Shown here: piece by piece, positions 1 through 6,917 of the stretch | How the letters are laid out: each line of letters starts with the position of its first letter | Numbering within the stretch: position 1 is the first letter of the stretch | Assembly (NCBI GenBank): GCA_023301665.1 | Contig: JALZUL010000198.1 | Location: forward strand, 1-17,164 | Direction: 5' to 3' | Origin: Ascidiaceihabitans sp. | GTDB taxonomy: Bacteria > Pseudomonadota > Alphaproteobacteria > Rhodobacterales > Rhodobacteraceae | Length of the DNA: 17,164 nt | Notes under the pieces: model-generated | What the model was told of the DNA's origin: nothing | Seen by the model: the letters and a program-made list of their open reading frames with translations, nothing else | Database searches by the model: none | Position numbers and translations under genes: made by a program

Positions 1-408
1 CGCAAGGCTACCAGCTTCGGCACCCTTTGTTCCCCCTGAAACAGGAGCGTCTAAATGTGACACTCCGAAGGTGCCTAAAAACTTCGATTGTTCACGGGCA
101 TGTTCAGGCTTGGCACTCGACATATCGAGCCAAATCATCCCATGTCGAAGCGCCTTTTGAAAGGCCACATCGGCCAACAGTGCCTGGGTCGCAAAACCGT
201 CCGACAGCATTGTAATAATCACGTCTGCGTCGACGATAGCACCAGCTGCAGTCAACGTCGTTTTCGCGCCTTCTTTGACCAATGGCTTCGCCCGAGTTTC
301 CGATCGGTTCCAGACGGTCAAATCGTGTCCAGCCGCCATCAAATTTCGCGACATCGGAACCCCCATCAGGCCAGTTCCGATAAGCGTGATTTTCCGTGGT
401 TTAGCCAT
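1..408 (-). CDS. Beta-hydroxyacid dehydrogenase (3-HIBDH/tartronate-semialdehyde reductase family), 5' part only
   Basis: The first 136 codons of a minus-strand gene run off the left edge; the frame stays open to base 1. The N-terminus begins MAKPRK and carries a Rossmann GTGLMG at residues 11-16. The family's substrate-loop signature DAPVSGGTKGAEAG lies near residues 119-133. These mark the NAD-binding 6-phosphogluconate dehydrogenase-like superfamily that includes 3-hydroxyisobutyrate dehydrogenase and 2-hydroxy-3-oxopropionate reductase (GarR/GlxR). The catalytic lysine region lies outside the window, so substrate cannot be narrowed. The ATG at 408-406 is preceded by AAGGAC (420-415 on the minus strand) at good spacing. 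It is divergent from the SDR/FAH/2-hydroxyacid dehydrogenase operon. By context I infer a role in reducing or oxidising a small hydroxyacid or semialdehyde from that pathway. The family call is firm; the reaction is not. Confidence 0.85.
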   Translation of the reverse strand, partial: MAKPRKITLIGTGLMGVPMSRNLMAAGHDLTVWNRSETRAKPLVKEGAKTTLTAAGAIVDADVIITMLSDGFATQALLADVAFQKALRHGMIWLDMSSAKPEHAREQSKFLGTFGVSHLDAPVSGGTKGAEAGSLA

Positions 409-583
409 AGCATCGTCCTTAAATATCTTATTCACAAAAGAGGTGTGGTCATCCCAAAATCTCTGCCCTAGGCTAAAGCAAATGCGAAAAAGGACCACCC
501 CGACAGCGATACCTCCGAACAGTTGGATCGAAATCTGCTACGGGAAACGCCCCATTCGCAAGGGAGAAGGAGGAGTTTAAAAT
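409..583. promoter_or_regulatory. Divergent intergenic control region with possible GTGGTC/GACCAC half-sites
   Basis: These 175 bp separate two divergent genes and must hold both promoters. A very strong ribosome binding site, AAGGAGGAG at 567-575, sits 8 bases before the ATG at 584. I see no convincing sigma-70 pair in either direction. An inverted pair GTGGTC (445-450) and GACCAC (493-498), separated by 42 bp, could be two operator half-sites. The half-site resembles TGGTC/GACCA arms known from some FadR-type GntR operators, but the long spacing makes this tentative. Confidence 0.4.
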
Positions 584-1345
584 ATGTCAAATCAACGGCT
601 TAATGGGAAGCGCGTGCTGGTCACCGCTGCAGGTCAAGGGATTGGCCGTGCCTCTGCCATTGCTATGGCGAAAGAAGGCGCACAAGTTTTCGCAACCGAC
701 ATAAACGCCAACGCACTTGCCGAGATTCGTGACCTGAACATCCAAAATATCGAAACTTTTGAGCTGAACGCGATGAATACACAGAGCGTTAATTCAGGCG
801 TCGCAAGAGCAAAACCAGACGTACTTTTTAACTGCGCTGGATTTGTTCACAACGGTTCAATTCAAGACGCTAAAGACGACGAAATTGAATTCGCATTTGA
901 TCTAAATGTACGGTCTATGATCAGGACAATTCAGGCGGCGTTACCCCTGATGCTGGAACGTGGTGGTGGCTCAATTATCAATATGTCTTCGGCAGCTAGT
1001 TCGGTCATTGGCGCCCCAAATCGTTTCATTTACGGGACTACAAAAGCTGCCGTTATTGGTCTAACAAAATCAGTGGCTGTCGATTACGTAGATAAAGGAA
1101 TCCGTTGCAATTGTATCTGCCCGGGAACGGTAGAAAGTCCAAGCTGGCGCGACCGCGTTGACGCACTTGGTAAACAATTGGGAAGCCAAGACGAAGCCAT
1201 GAAACAATTCGTATCGCGCCAACCGATGGGACGTGTCGCGACCGCGGAAGAAATAGCCGCGTTGGTCGTTTATCTGGCCAGTGACGAGTCTGGCTTCACA
1301 ACAGGGCATCCGCACGTCATCGACGGCGGTTGGTCTGGACAATAA
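584..1345 (+). CDS. SDR dehydrogenase, 2-keto-3-deoxy-aldonate 4-dehydrogenase type (module 1)
   Basis: A 253-residue classical short-chain dehydrogenase. The nucleotide motif is TAAGQGIG (residues 14-21), with Ala in place of the usual first Gly. That form is shared with BDH2-like and 2-keto-3-deoxy-L-fuconate/rhamnonate 4-dehydrogenases. Asp39 at the end of the second strand points to NAD+ preference. NCAG is at 83-86, and the catalytic residues are Ser136, Tyr150 and Lys154. Arg147, three residues before Tyr, is also typical of the BDH2 group, where it contacts the substrate carboxylate. Expected reaction: oxidation of the C4 hydroxyl of a 2-keto-3-deoxy sugar acid to a 2,4-diketo acid, the substrate of the FAH hydrolase encoded 23 bp downstream. 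It is paralogous to the SDR at 8460-9206 and shares its motifs at matching residue numbers. Start chosen from the strong Shine-Dalgarno at 567-575. Whether the substrate is a hexonate, 6-deoxyhexonate or pentonate cannot be read from the sequence. Confidence 0.85.
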   Translation: MSNQRLNGKRVLVTAAGQGIGRASAIAMAKEGAQVFATDINANALAEIRDLNIQNIETFELNAMNTQSVNSGVARAKPDVLFNCAGFVHNGSIQDAKDDEIEFAFDLNVRSMIRTIQAALPLMLERGGGSIINMSSAASSVIGAPNRFIYGTTKAAVIGLTKSVAVDYVDKGIRCNCICPGTVESPSWRDRVDALGKQLGSQDEAMKQFVSRQPMGRVATAEEIAALVVYLASDESGFTTGHPHVIDGGWSGQ

Positions 1346-1368
1346 TCAAGACAAAGGACAGCAAAACA

Positions 1369-2217
1369 ATGAAACTTGTACGTTACGGTGCCATGGGCGC
1401 AGAAAAACCAGGAATGATCGACAATGCTGGTTTGCTGCGCGATTTGTCGGAGCACGTTCCCGATATTAGCGGAGAGACCTTGAGTGATGAGACTATCGCG
1501 GTTCTGAAAAATTTGGATCACTCCAGCTTACCAGTGATTGAGGGCTCTCCAAGAATTGGAGCTTGTGTTGGCAACATCGGAAAGTTTCTGTGCATTGGTT
1601 TAAATTACTCTGATCATGCGGCAGAAACTGGCGCTGAAATCCCAAAGCATCCAATCTTATTTTTCAAAGCAAATTCTGCTATTGTCGGTGCGTATGACGA
1701 CGTCGTCATGCCGCGCGGATCCACTCATACAGATTGGGAGGTCGAACTAGGTGTCGTCATCGGAAAGACCGCCAAATATGTTTCGAAAGAAGACGCTTTA
1801 GATCACGTTGCAGGCTACTGCATCGTAAACGACGTATCTGAACGTCACTTCCAAACCCAGCTAACGGGGCAATGGACCAAGGGTAAATCCTGCGACACTT
1901 TTGGGCCTACCGGCCCTTGGCTCGTCACGCGGGATGAAATCGAAGATGTACAAAACCTGGCAATGTCGTTGGACGTGAACGGTAAGCGGATGCAAACCGG
2001 CAATACCTCAACGATGATTTTTACCGTCTCTGAAATCATCGAACACCTTTCTTCTCTGATGACACTGCATCCAGGTGACGTCATCACCACAGGTACGCCT
2101 CCCGGGGTTGGAATGGGTATGAAACCCCAGCCAGTTTATCTTAAGAAAGGTGACGTGATGTCGTTGACAATAGAAGGCCTTGGTCAGCAACAACAAACGG
2201 TAAACGAAGATGCCTGA
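1369..2217 (+). CDS. FAH-family 2,4-diketo-3-deoxy-aldonate hydrolase (module 1)
   Basis: A 282-residue fumarylacetoacetate hydrolase-family protein. The His/Glu dyad motif IGLNYSDHAAE spans residues 76-86 (His83, Glu86). Metal ligands are Glu124 and Glu126 in DWEVELG, and Asp155 in VNDVSER. TGTPPGVGMG lies at 241-250. The N-terminal KLVRYG... RDLSEHV block is characteristic of the branch containing the 2,4-diketo-3-deoxy-L-rhamnonate/fuconate hydrolases (LRA6 type). Such enzymes split a 2,4-diketo acid into pyruvate plus a hydroxy acid. The ATG at 1369 is preferred over the in-frame ATG at 1330 because it follows AAAGGA (1353-1358), avoids overlapping the SDR gene, and matches the N-terminus of the paralogue at 3975-4832. 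The stop overlaps the next gene by 8 bases, indicating translational coupling. The product hydroxy acid probably differs from that of the paralogue (inference). Confidence 0.85.
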   Translation: MKLVRYGAMGAEKPGMIDNAGLLRDLSEHVPDISGETLSDETIAVLKNLDHSSLPVIEGSPRIGACVGNIGKFLCIGLNYSDHAAETGAEIPKHPILFFKANSAIVGAYDDVVMPRGSTHTDWEVELGVVIGKTAKYVSKEDALDHVAGYCIVNDVSERHFQTQLTGQWTKGKSCDTFGPTGPWLVTRDEIEDVQNLAMSLDVNGKRMQTGNTSTMIFTVSEIIEHLSSLMTLHPGDVITTGTPPGVGMGMKPQPVYLKKGDVMSLTIEGLGQQQQTVNEDA

Positions 2218-3133
2218 CCTCTTACAAATCGGCGGCATTACAGACCAAATGCGGGATCGTTTGGCTTCCGCATTTACCATTCACCAGTTGGATGCTTACC
2301 CCGCAGACAAGATCACCTACGTCGTTACGAACGGTCATGATGGAGTAAAGCCGGAACTGATGGCTTCACTCCCCAATCTTAAAGTCATCAGCGGGTACGG
2401 TGTTGGGTATGATGCCATCGACGCGGTCGAAGCTGCCCGCCGTGGGATCATTGTTACCCACACACCCAATGTGCTGAACCAAGAAGTCGCTACAACTGCC
2501 GTTTTGCTGATGCTCTCGTGTTACCGTGAGGTTCTACGAGACGACACCTATGTTCGTACTGGTGACTGGGAAGCAAAAGGCGGCGCGCCTTTGACCCGTA
2601 CTGCAGACAATCAAACCGTAGGTATTCTGGGGCTAGGGCGTATTGGGCAGGCGATTGCCGATAAGTTGGCCCCTTGGGGTACGAAAATTATTTACCATTC
2701 GCGAAGCAAAAAGGACGTTAGCTTTCCTTACTACGACAATCTCACAGCAATGGCGAAGGACGCTGATGTATTGATCTGTATCACGCCCGGGGGGCCTTCA
2801 ACCAACAAGATTGTAAATGCTGATGTTATCGAAGCACTGGGCCCAAAGGGAACATTGATTAATGTCAGTCGCGGTTCCGCCGTAGATGAAGCTGCGATGA
2901 TCGATGCGTTGCAGTCGGGAAAGCTGGGCTGGGCTGGATTGGATGTGTTTGAAGCCGAACCTCATGTTCCTCAAGCACTGCGCGACCTTTCCAATGTCAC
3001 GTTGTTACCGCACGTAGGTAGCGCGACAGTAGAAACTCGCGCAGAGATGGGATCTTTGACCGTCGACAACTTATTGCAACATCTCAAAAACGGTACCGTT
3101 ATCAGTGCAGTCTCTGAATGCGCGCACCTTTAA
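2210..3133 (+). CDS. D-isomer-specific 2-hydroxyacid dehydrogenase (glyoxylate/hydroxypyruvate reductase-like)
   Basis: A 307-residue 2-hydroxyacid dehydrogenase. The Rossmann motif GLGRIG is at residues 141-146. The catalytic triad typical of the family is visible: Arg221 in INVSRGS, Glu250 in DVFEAEP and His268 in LLPHVGSA. The HSRSK segment after the second beta strand (Ser163-Arg164) is the kind of Ser/Arg pair seen in NADPH-preferring glyoxylate/hydroxypyruvate reductases. It lacks the extra C-terminal ACT domain of long PGDH. The gene overlaps the FAH hydrolase gene by 8 bases (ATG 2210-2212, upstream stop 2215-2217), so both are made together. Likely role by context: redox interconversion of the small 2-hydroxy/2-oxo acid released by the hydrolase, for example glycolate/glyoxylate or glycerate/hydroxypyruvate. 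The family is clear; the exact substrate is inference. Confidence 0.85.
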   Translation: MPDLLQIGGITDQMRDRLASAFTIHQLDAYPADKITYVVTNGHDGVKPELMASLPNLKVISGYGVGYDAIDAVEAARRGIIVTHTPNVLNQEVATTAVLLMLSCYREVLRDDTYVRTGDWEAKGGAPLTRTADNQTVGILGLGRIGQAIADKLAPWGTKIIYHSRSKKDVSFPYYDNLTAMAKDADVLICITPGGPSTNKIVNADVIEALGPKGTLINVSRGSAVDEAAMIDALQSGKLGWAGLDVFEAEPHVPQALRDLSNVTLLPHVGSATVETRAEMGSLTVDNLLQHLKNGTVISAVSECAHL

Positions 3134-3145
3134 GGACTAATTCCT

Positions 3146-3733
3146 GTGGTTGAATTCATACTGGCTGTTTTCTTCCTGCTGATCACACCCGGCCCAGGTG
3201 TCTTATCAACCGCAGGCGTCGGAGCTGCGTATGGTTACAAATCCGGCCTCGCTTATGTTGGCGGTCTTTTTGTAGGGAATAATTTGGTATCCATACTGGT
3301 CATCTCGGGCATCGCAACCGTCGTGCTTGCGGTGCCTTGGTTGCGGCTTTTACTTTTGACGTTGTCTATATGTTACCTACTATTTTTAGCTTGGCGTATC
3401 GCCAACGCGGGAAGTCGAGTCGGGTTTATCAAACCTGAGAAACGGCTGGGTTTTTGGAATGGCTTAGGACTGCAACCGATCAACCCGAAAGCCTACGTCG
3501 TGGCGACCACTCTATTCTCGGGGTTTGGTTTTTTACCTCAGTCTCTATGGTTAGAAACGATTGTGAAGCTAGTACTGCTAAATGTAGTCTGGATTCCTAT
3601 TCACTTAATTTGGTTGATGGCCGGCGTCCGGCTTAGATCATTAAACCTTGAGGAAAAGGTACAACAGCGGATCAATATTTGTATGGCACTTTTGATGATA
3701 GCTGTCGTAGCTCTGGCGTTAAGTGCTGGCTAA
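3146..3733 (+). CDS. LysE/RhtB-family small membrane transporter
   Basis: A 195-residue, very hydrophobic protein with about six predicted membrane segments. The N-terminal TPGPG motif (residues 13-17) and the internal NPKAY motif are diagnostic of the LysE/RhtB exporter family, whose characterised members export amino acids such as lysine, threonine and homoserine lactones. The start is GTG at 3146. It is supported by AAGGAC at 3132-3137, overlapping the stop of the preceding gene, and the TPGPG position fits the family's short N-terminus. It is the last gene of the SDR/FAH/2-hydroxyacid dehydrogenase operon, 12 bp after the previous stop. It may export an amino acid or an organic acid made by the operon, or may simply be carried along; nothing in the sequence shows its substrate. 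Confidence 0.8.
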   Translation: MVEFILAVFFLLITPGPGVLSTAGVGAAYGYKSGLAYVGGLFVGNNLVSILVISGIATVVLAVPWLRLLLLTLSICYLLFLAWRIANAGSRVGFIKPEKRLGFWNGLGLQPINPKAYVVATTLFSGFGFLPQSLWLETIVKLVLLNVVWIPIHLIWLMAGVRLRSLNLEEKVQQRINICMALLMIAVVALALSAG

Positions 3734-3857
3734 ATTTCAATCACCCGCCATACGGAAGTATTATCGGAATACCTTAGGAGCTCGGCTCTCTATCGTGGCG
3801 CTCGCTAGGGACACAGTCGAAACGACATAGTTCGCTTCTGTTAAAGGTACAGACGGC
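3734..3857. other. Convergent intergenic stretch, left part
   Basis: This lies between the LysE-type gene (plus) and the terminator of the minus-strand operon. There is no credible coding frame. Only weak short inverted repeats are present, and no hairpin with a following T-run is seen for the plus-strand operon, whose transcription end is therefore not located. Confidence 0.4.
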
Positions 3858-3884
3858 AAAAAGGGGCCCTGTTGCAAGGGCCCT
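3858..3884 (-). terminator. Intrinsic terminator of the fucose transport/catabolic operon
   Basis: Arms 3864-3870 and 3877-3883 (GGGCCCT/AGGGCCC) form a 7-bp GC-rich stem with a 6-base loop. On the minus strand the stem is followed at once by five T residues (complement of 3862-3858). On the plus strand no T-run follows, so the terminator acts on the minus-strand operon ending at 3975. It lies about 90 bases past that stop. Confidence 0.8.
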
Positions 3885-3974
3885 CTCTGGGAACAAATGA
3901 TTACACATTACATTCTGTCCTCAAGGCTGGTTAGATAACCAAATACGATTAAGTCTGAATTTGCGGCCCAGTTC

Positions 3975-4832
3975 CTATCGTGCAGCTTTAACTTTCTGGG
4001 TTTGAACACCAAGCCCTTCAATTCCCAAGGTCATCACTTCACCGCCCCCGAGGTACTTTGGCGGCTTGTGACCCATACCAACGCCAGGCGGTGTACCGGT
4101 AGAAATAATGTCACCAGGCTGTAAGCTCATAAACTGCGAGCAATACGCAATTAGATGTGGAACCTTATAAACCATCGTAGCTGTAGAACCCTCTTGGTAA
4201 CGTGTGCCATCAACCTCAAGCCACATGTCCAGTGCGTTGAAATCATCGATCTCATCTGGCGTTACAAGCCATGGGCCAGTTGGACCAAAGGTATCGCACC
4301 CTTTCCCCTTGTCCCAAGTACCTGCCCGTTCGATCTGAAATTCACGCTCGGACACATCATTCACCACGCAAAACCCAGCAACGTAATCCATGGCATTGGC
4401 TTCGTCTATGTAAGCTCCGCCTTTGCCGATAACGACACCCAACTCGACCTCCCAATCGGTTTTAACTGAGCCGCGAGGGATTTGGACATCATCATCTGGG
4501 CCGACAATCGACGAGGTCCATTTGTTGAAAATTACAGGTTCTGGCGGCACTTCGAGGCCGCTCTCAGCAGCATGATCCGCATAATTCAAACCTATACAAA
4601 TAAATTTACCCGTTTGGCCGACACACGGTCCCAAACGCAAACTTTGTTGTGGCGTTCCCTCTACAAGGGGAAGCTCATTCATATCGAGCAACTTAAGCTT
4701 CGTTATAGTCTCCGGTAGCAGAGCAGACCCCGCAATATCTGCGACATGTTCGGAAAGGTCACGCACGCGCCCATCAAAATCTAAACAACCGGGTTTCTCC
4801 TGCCCAGCAGGGCCGTAACGCAAAAGCTTCAT
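3975..4832 (-). CDS. FAH-family 2,4-diketo-3-deoxy-L-fuconate hydrolase candidate (module 2)
   Basis: A 285-residue fumarylacetoacetate hydrolase-family protein. It has His87/Glu90 in IGLNYADHAAE, metal ligands Glu128, Glu130 (DWEVELG) and Asp159 (VNDVSER), and TGTPPGVGMG at 245-254. In the Xanthomonas-type L-fucose pathway and the Sphingomonas L-rhamnose pathway, members of this branch cleave the 2,4-diketo-3-deoxy acid to pyruvate and L-lactate. It is the last gene of the minus-strand operon with the dehydratase, the second SDR and the sugar importer, and is separated from the binding-protein gene by 67 bp containing a hairpin. GAGGA five to six bases before the ATG at 4832 supports the start. 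It differs from the module 1 paralogue around residues 93-104 (IFNKWTS versus LFFKANS in the other), which could reflect different substrates. The family is certain; L-fuconate specificity rests on gene context. Confidence 0.85.
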   Translation of the reverse strand: MKLLRYGPAGQEKPGCLDFDGRVRDLSEHVADIAGSALLPETITKLKLLDMNELPLVEGTPQQSLRLGPCVGQTGKFICIGLNYADHAAESGLEVPPEPVIFNKWTSSIVGPDDDVQIPRGSVKTDWEVELGVVIGKGGAYIDEANAMDYVAGFCVVNDVSEREFQIERAGTWDKGKGCDTFGPTGPWLVTPDEIDDFNALDMWLEVDGTRYQEGSTATMVYKVPHLIAYCSQFMSLQPGDIISTGTPPGVGMGHKPPKYLGGGEVMTLGIEGLGVQTQKVKAAR

Positions 4833-4863
4833 CTCGTCCTCGAATTTTTATAGGGAATTAAAG

Positions 4864-4896
4864 TGCAGCCCAAACAAGCTCGGGCTGCAGTTTTTT
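4864..4896. other. Hairpin between binding-protein and hydrolase genes
   Basis: Arms TGCAGCCC (4864-4871) and GGGCTGCA (4882-4889) form a perfect 8-bp stem. Read on the minus strand, which is the operon's sense, it follows the binding-protein stop by about 10 bases and has only a weak T-run after it, so it may act as an mRNA-stabilising or attenuating hairpin. Read on the plus strand it is followed by six T residues, a better intrinsic terminator for antisense transcription. Which role matters cannot be decided here. Confidence 0.6.
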
Positions 4897-4899
4897 AGA

Positions 4900-5844
4900 T
4901 CAATCGTACAGAACCGCTGCGATTTGATCATCGTCCATATTTTCAGATGTGTAATAGAAGAAACCAGTGTCGATAATCTTTGGCACAGCTTCACCCTTAA
5001 CCGTCAAAACAGCAGCTTTAACTGTCTCGTAACCGATCCCAACGGGGTTCTGCGTAATCGCACCTGACATTACACCTGAACGCACTGCTTCTTTTTGCGC
5101 TGCACCGCTATCGTAACCGATAATGACAATGTCTGAATTACTCTCAACAACACCGTTCACAATACCAATCGCCGACCCTTCATTCGCACCAAAAATGCCT
5201 TTGATGTCTGGGTTCGCGAACAAGATTGATTTCGTGATCTCTGTAGAAATCAAGTGGTCACCACCACCATATTGAACCGTAACAATTTCGATATCAGGAT
5301 ACTTCGCCTTGACTTGCTCTTCAAATCCAACAACTCGGTCGATACCTGTACGGCTGGTTTGGTCATGCGAAATAATCGCTACTTTACCAGCGCCACCAAT
5401 GGCTTTCGCCATTTCGTCAGCGGCCAAAGCTGCCGAAGCAAGATTATCCGTTGTACACGTTGTCACTGGAATATCGCTATCAACACCACTGTCAAACGCG
5501 ATCACTGGGATGCCTGCGGCATCAATCTGACGCAGCATTGGAATGGACGCTTGGCTGTCAACCGCAGCAAAACCGACCGCTGCTGGCTTCTTAGCAAGAG
5601 CAGCTGCAAGCATATCGATCTGACGGTCCACCTGACCCTCGTTGTCTGGGCCTTCAAACGTCACTTCAACACCAAACTCAGCTGCGGCTTTTTCTGAACC
5701 AAGCTTTACCGCCTGCCAAAACTGGTGCGAGAACCCTTTTGAAATCAAAGGAATGTATGCTCTTGTTTCGCCAATCGCGACAGTAACACTGGATAGTACC
5801 GTAGCAGCACCTAGGCTACCGATCATTGTTCTTCTATTCATCAT
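4900..5844 (-). CDS. ABC importer periplasmic sugar-binding protein (RbsB-like, CUT2 family)
   Basis: A 314-residue type I periplasmic binding protein of the ribose/galactose class. The first ~27 residues form a signal peptide with an Arg-Arg pair (NRRTMIG) and a hydrophobic core. The RR pair makes Tat export possible, but the motif is not a full twin-arginine match. The mature region has the alternating Rossmann-like pattern of the class, with VIAFDSGVDSD, SHDQTSRTGIDR and GYDSGAAQKEAV at positions expected for sugar contacts and hinge. The start is ATG 5844 (or the adjacent ATG 5841), placed 7 bases after GGAGGA. A further upstream in-frame ATG at 5859 overlaps that ribosome binding site and is unlikely. 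It captures the operon's sugar, by context L-fucose or a close 6-deoxyhexose or pentose. Hairpins lie on both sides of the gene, a layout often linked to higher expression of the binding protein than of the membrane components. Confidence 0.87.
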   Translation of the reverse strand: MMNRRTMIGSLGAATVLSSVTVAIGETRAYIPLISKGFSHQFWQAVKLGSEKAAAEFGVEVTFEGPDNEGQVDRQIDMLAAALAKKPAAVGFAAVDSQASIPMLRQIDAAGIPVIAFDSGVDSDIPVTTCTTDNLASAALAADEMAKAIGGAGKVAIISHDQTSRTGIDRVVGFEEQVKAKYPDIEIVTVQYGGGDHLISTEITKSILFANPDIKGIFGANEGSAIGIVNGVVESNSDIVIIGYDSGAAQKEAVRSGVMSGAITQNPVGIGYETVKAAVLTVKGEAVPKIIDTGFFYYTSENMDDDQIAAVLYD

Positions 5845-5879
5845 TGTTAGTTCCTCCATTTTAAATGATGTCGTGGCTG

Positions 5880-5894
5880 GGGGCTTTTCGCCCC
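5880..5894. other. Short GC hairpin between permease and binding-protein genes
   Basis: GGGGC (5880-5884) and GCCCC (5890-5894) enclose a 5-base loop, which reads GAAAA on the minus-strand transcript. It lies in the 65-bp gap after the permease stop at 5910. No T-run follows on the minus strand, so it is more likely a processing or stability element than a terminator. Confidence 0.5.
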
Positions 5895-5909
5895 TTCTGT
5901 ATTAAAGTC

Positions 5910-6917
5910 TCATGTGCTTTTCTGACGGCGGACGATATCCGCGTAGACAGCGAGAATAATGATCGCTCCGGTCACAACTGTTTGCCATTCTTGCGCTACC
6001 GACAAAATACGCAGCCCATTCAGCAAAACCGCCATGATCAAAGCACCAATCAAGGTGCCAAGGATCGTTCCACGCCCGCCCGACAACGACGTGCCGCCAA
6101 TAACCACGGCAGCGATAGCCTCGAGTTCATAACCCAAGCCCAGCGCTGGCTGCGCGGAATTCAGGCGGGATGCGATGATCAATCCGCCAATGCCAACGAT
6201 AGCACCTGAAAGCGTATAAATTGCGATCTTCCAACGGTCAGTATTGACGCCAGACAAACGAACAGCTTCCTCATTGCTACCAAGTGCAAAACAATACCGG
6301 CCCAAGACCGTTCTGCTCAAAATGTACGAGGCGGAGCCCGCAACAACAAACAGGATCAAAACGCCATTCGGGATCGGCAGCGCAGGGAATACTTCTCCGA
6401 TCAACGATCCACGTGAGATCAGATCAAAACCAGGAGTGTCGTTGAAATAGATTGGGCGCGTACCTGATACGACAAGGCTCAAGCCTTTAAGAATAAGCAT
6501 CATACCAAGTGTAGCGATAAACGGCGGTATTTTAAGTTTCGCGACAAAAGTACCGGAAATAAAGCCGCAGAACGCACCCGTCGCGATCCCTGTTACGACC
6601 CCAAGCGGCAATGGCAGGCCAACGTTGGTCAATACGACACCGGTCATAACGGCCGTGAATGTCATCAACGTGCCTACAGACAGATCGATACCTCCAGTGA
6701 TAATCACGAGCGTCGCCGCAATTGCAAGAATGCCATTAACAGATGTCGCCTGCAAAATTGCGATCATGTTTGCTGTTTGCATAAAATTCGGCGATGCGAT
6801 GCTAAAGCCGATCAACAGCATCACAAGGCTGGCAAACGCTAAGATTTTTTGAAATGCGCCACTGGCTGACAGCTGTTTCAGAAAACCCAATGTCGTCGTT
6901 GTGCTGGATGAAGTCAT
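5910..6917 (-). CDS. ABC importer permease (RbsC-like, CUT2 family)
   Basis: A 335-residue integral membrane protein of the BPD_transp_2 (ribose/xylose/autoinducer-2) family with about 8-10 hydrophobic segments. The conserved ITGGIDLSVGTLM segment and the EAIAAVVIGGTSLSGGRG block (the coupling region to the ATPase in this family) are both present. The start overlaps the ATPase stop by 4 bases (ATGA, 6914-6917), implying translational coupling. Only one permease gene is present, which normally acts as a homodimer in this family. It moves the sugar delivered by the binding protein encoded next. The family is secure and the substrate is inferred from the catabolic neighbours. Confidence 0.9.
   Translation of the reverse strand: MTSSSTTTTLGFLKQLSASGAFQKILAFASLVMLLIGFSIASPNFMQTANMIAILQATSVNGILAIAATLVIITGGIDLSVGTLMTFTAVMTGVVLTNVGLPLPLGVVTGIATGAFCGFISGTFVAKLKIPPFIATLGMMLILKGLSLVVSGTRPIYFNDTPGFDLISRGSLIGEVFPALPIPNGVLILFVVAGSASYILSRTVLGRYCFALGSNEEAVRLSGVNTDRWKIAIYTLSGAIVGIGGLIIASRLNSAQPALGLGYELEAIAAVVIGGTSLSGGRGTILGTLIGALIMAVLLNGLRILSVAQEWQTVVTGAIIILAVYADIVRRQKST

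Noticed and set aside
27..580. Overlapping plus-strand open frames at 27-215, 88-471 and 275-580
   Set aside because: They are antisense or frame shadows of the beta-hydroxyacid dehydrogenase gene on the minus strand, whose motifs are clear. No ribosome binding sites or recognisable domains.
3734..3857. Possible plus-strand terminator from GTATT/AATAC and GGTTA/TAACC short repeats near 3750-3945
   Set aside because: Stems of 5 bp without a T-run are too weak to call.
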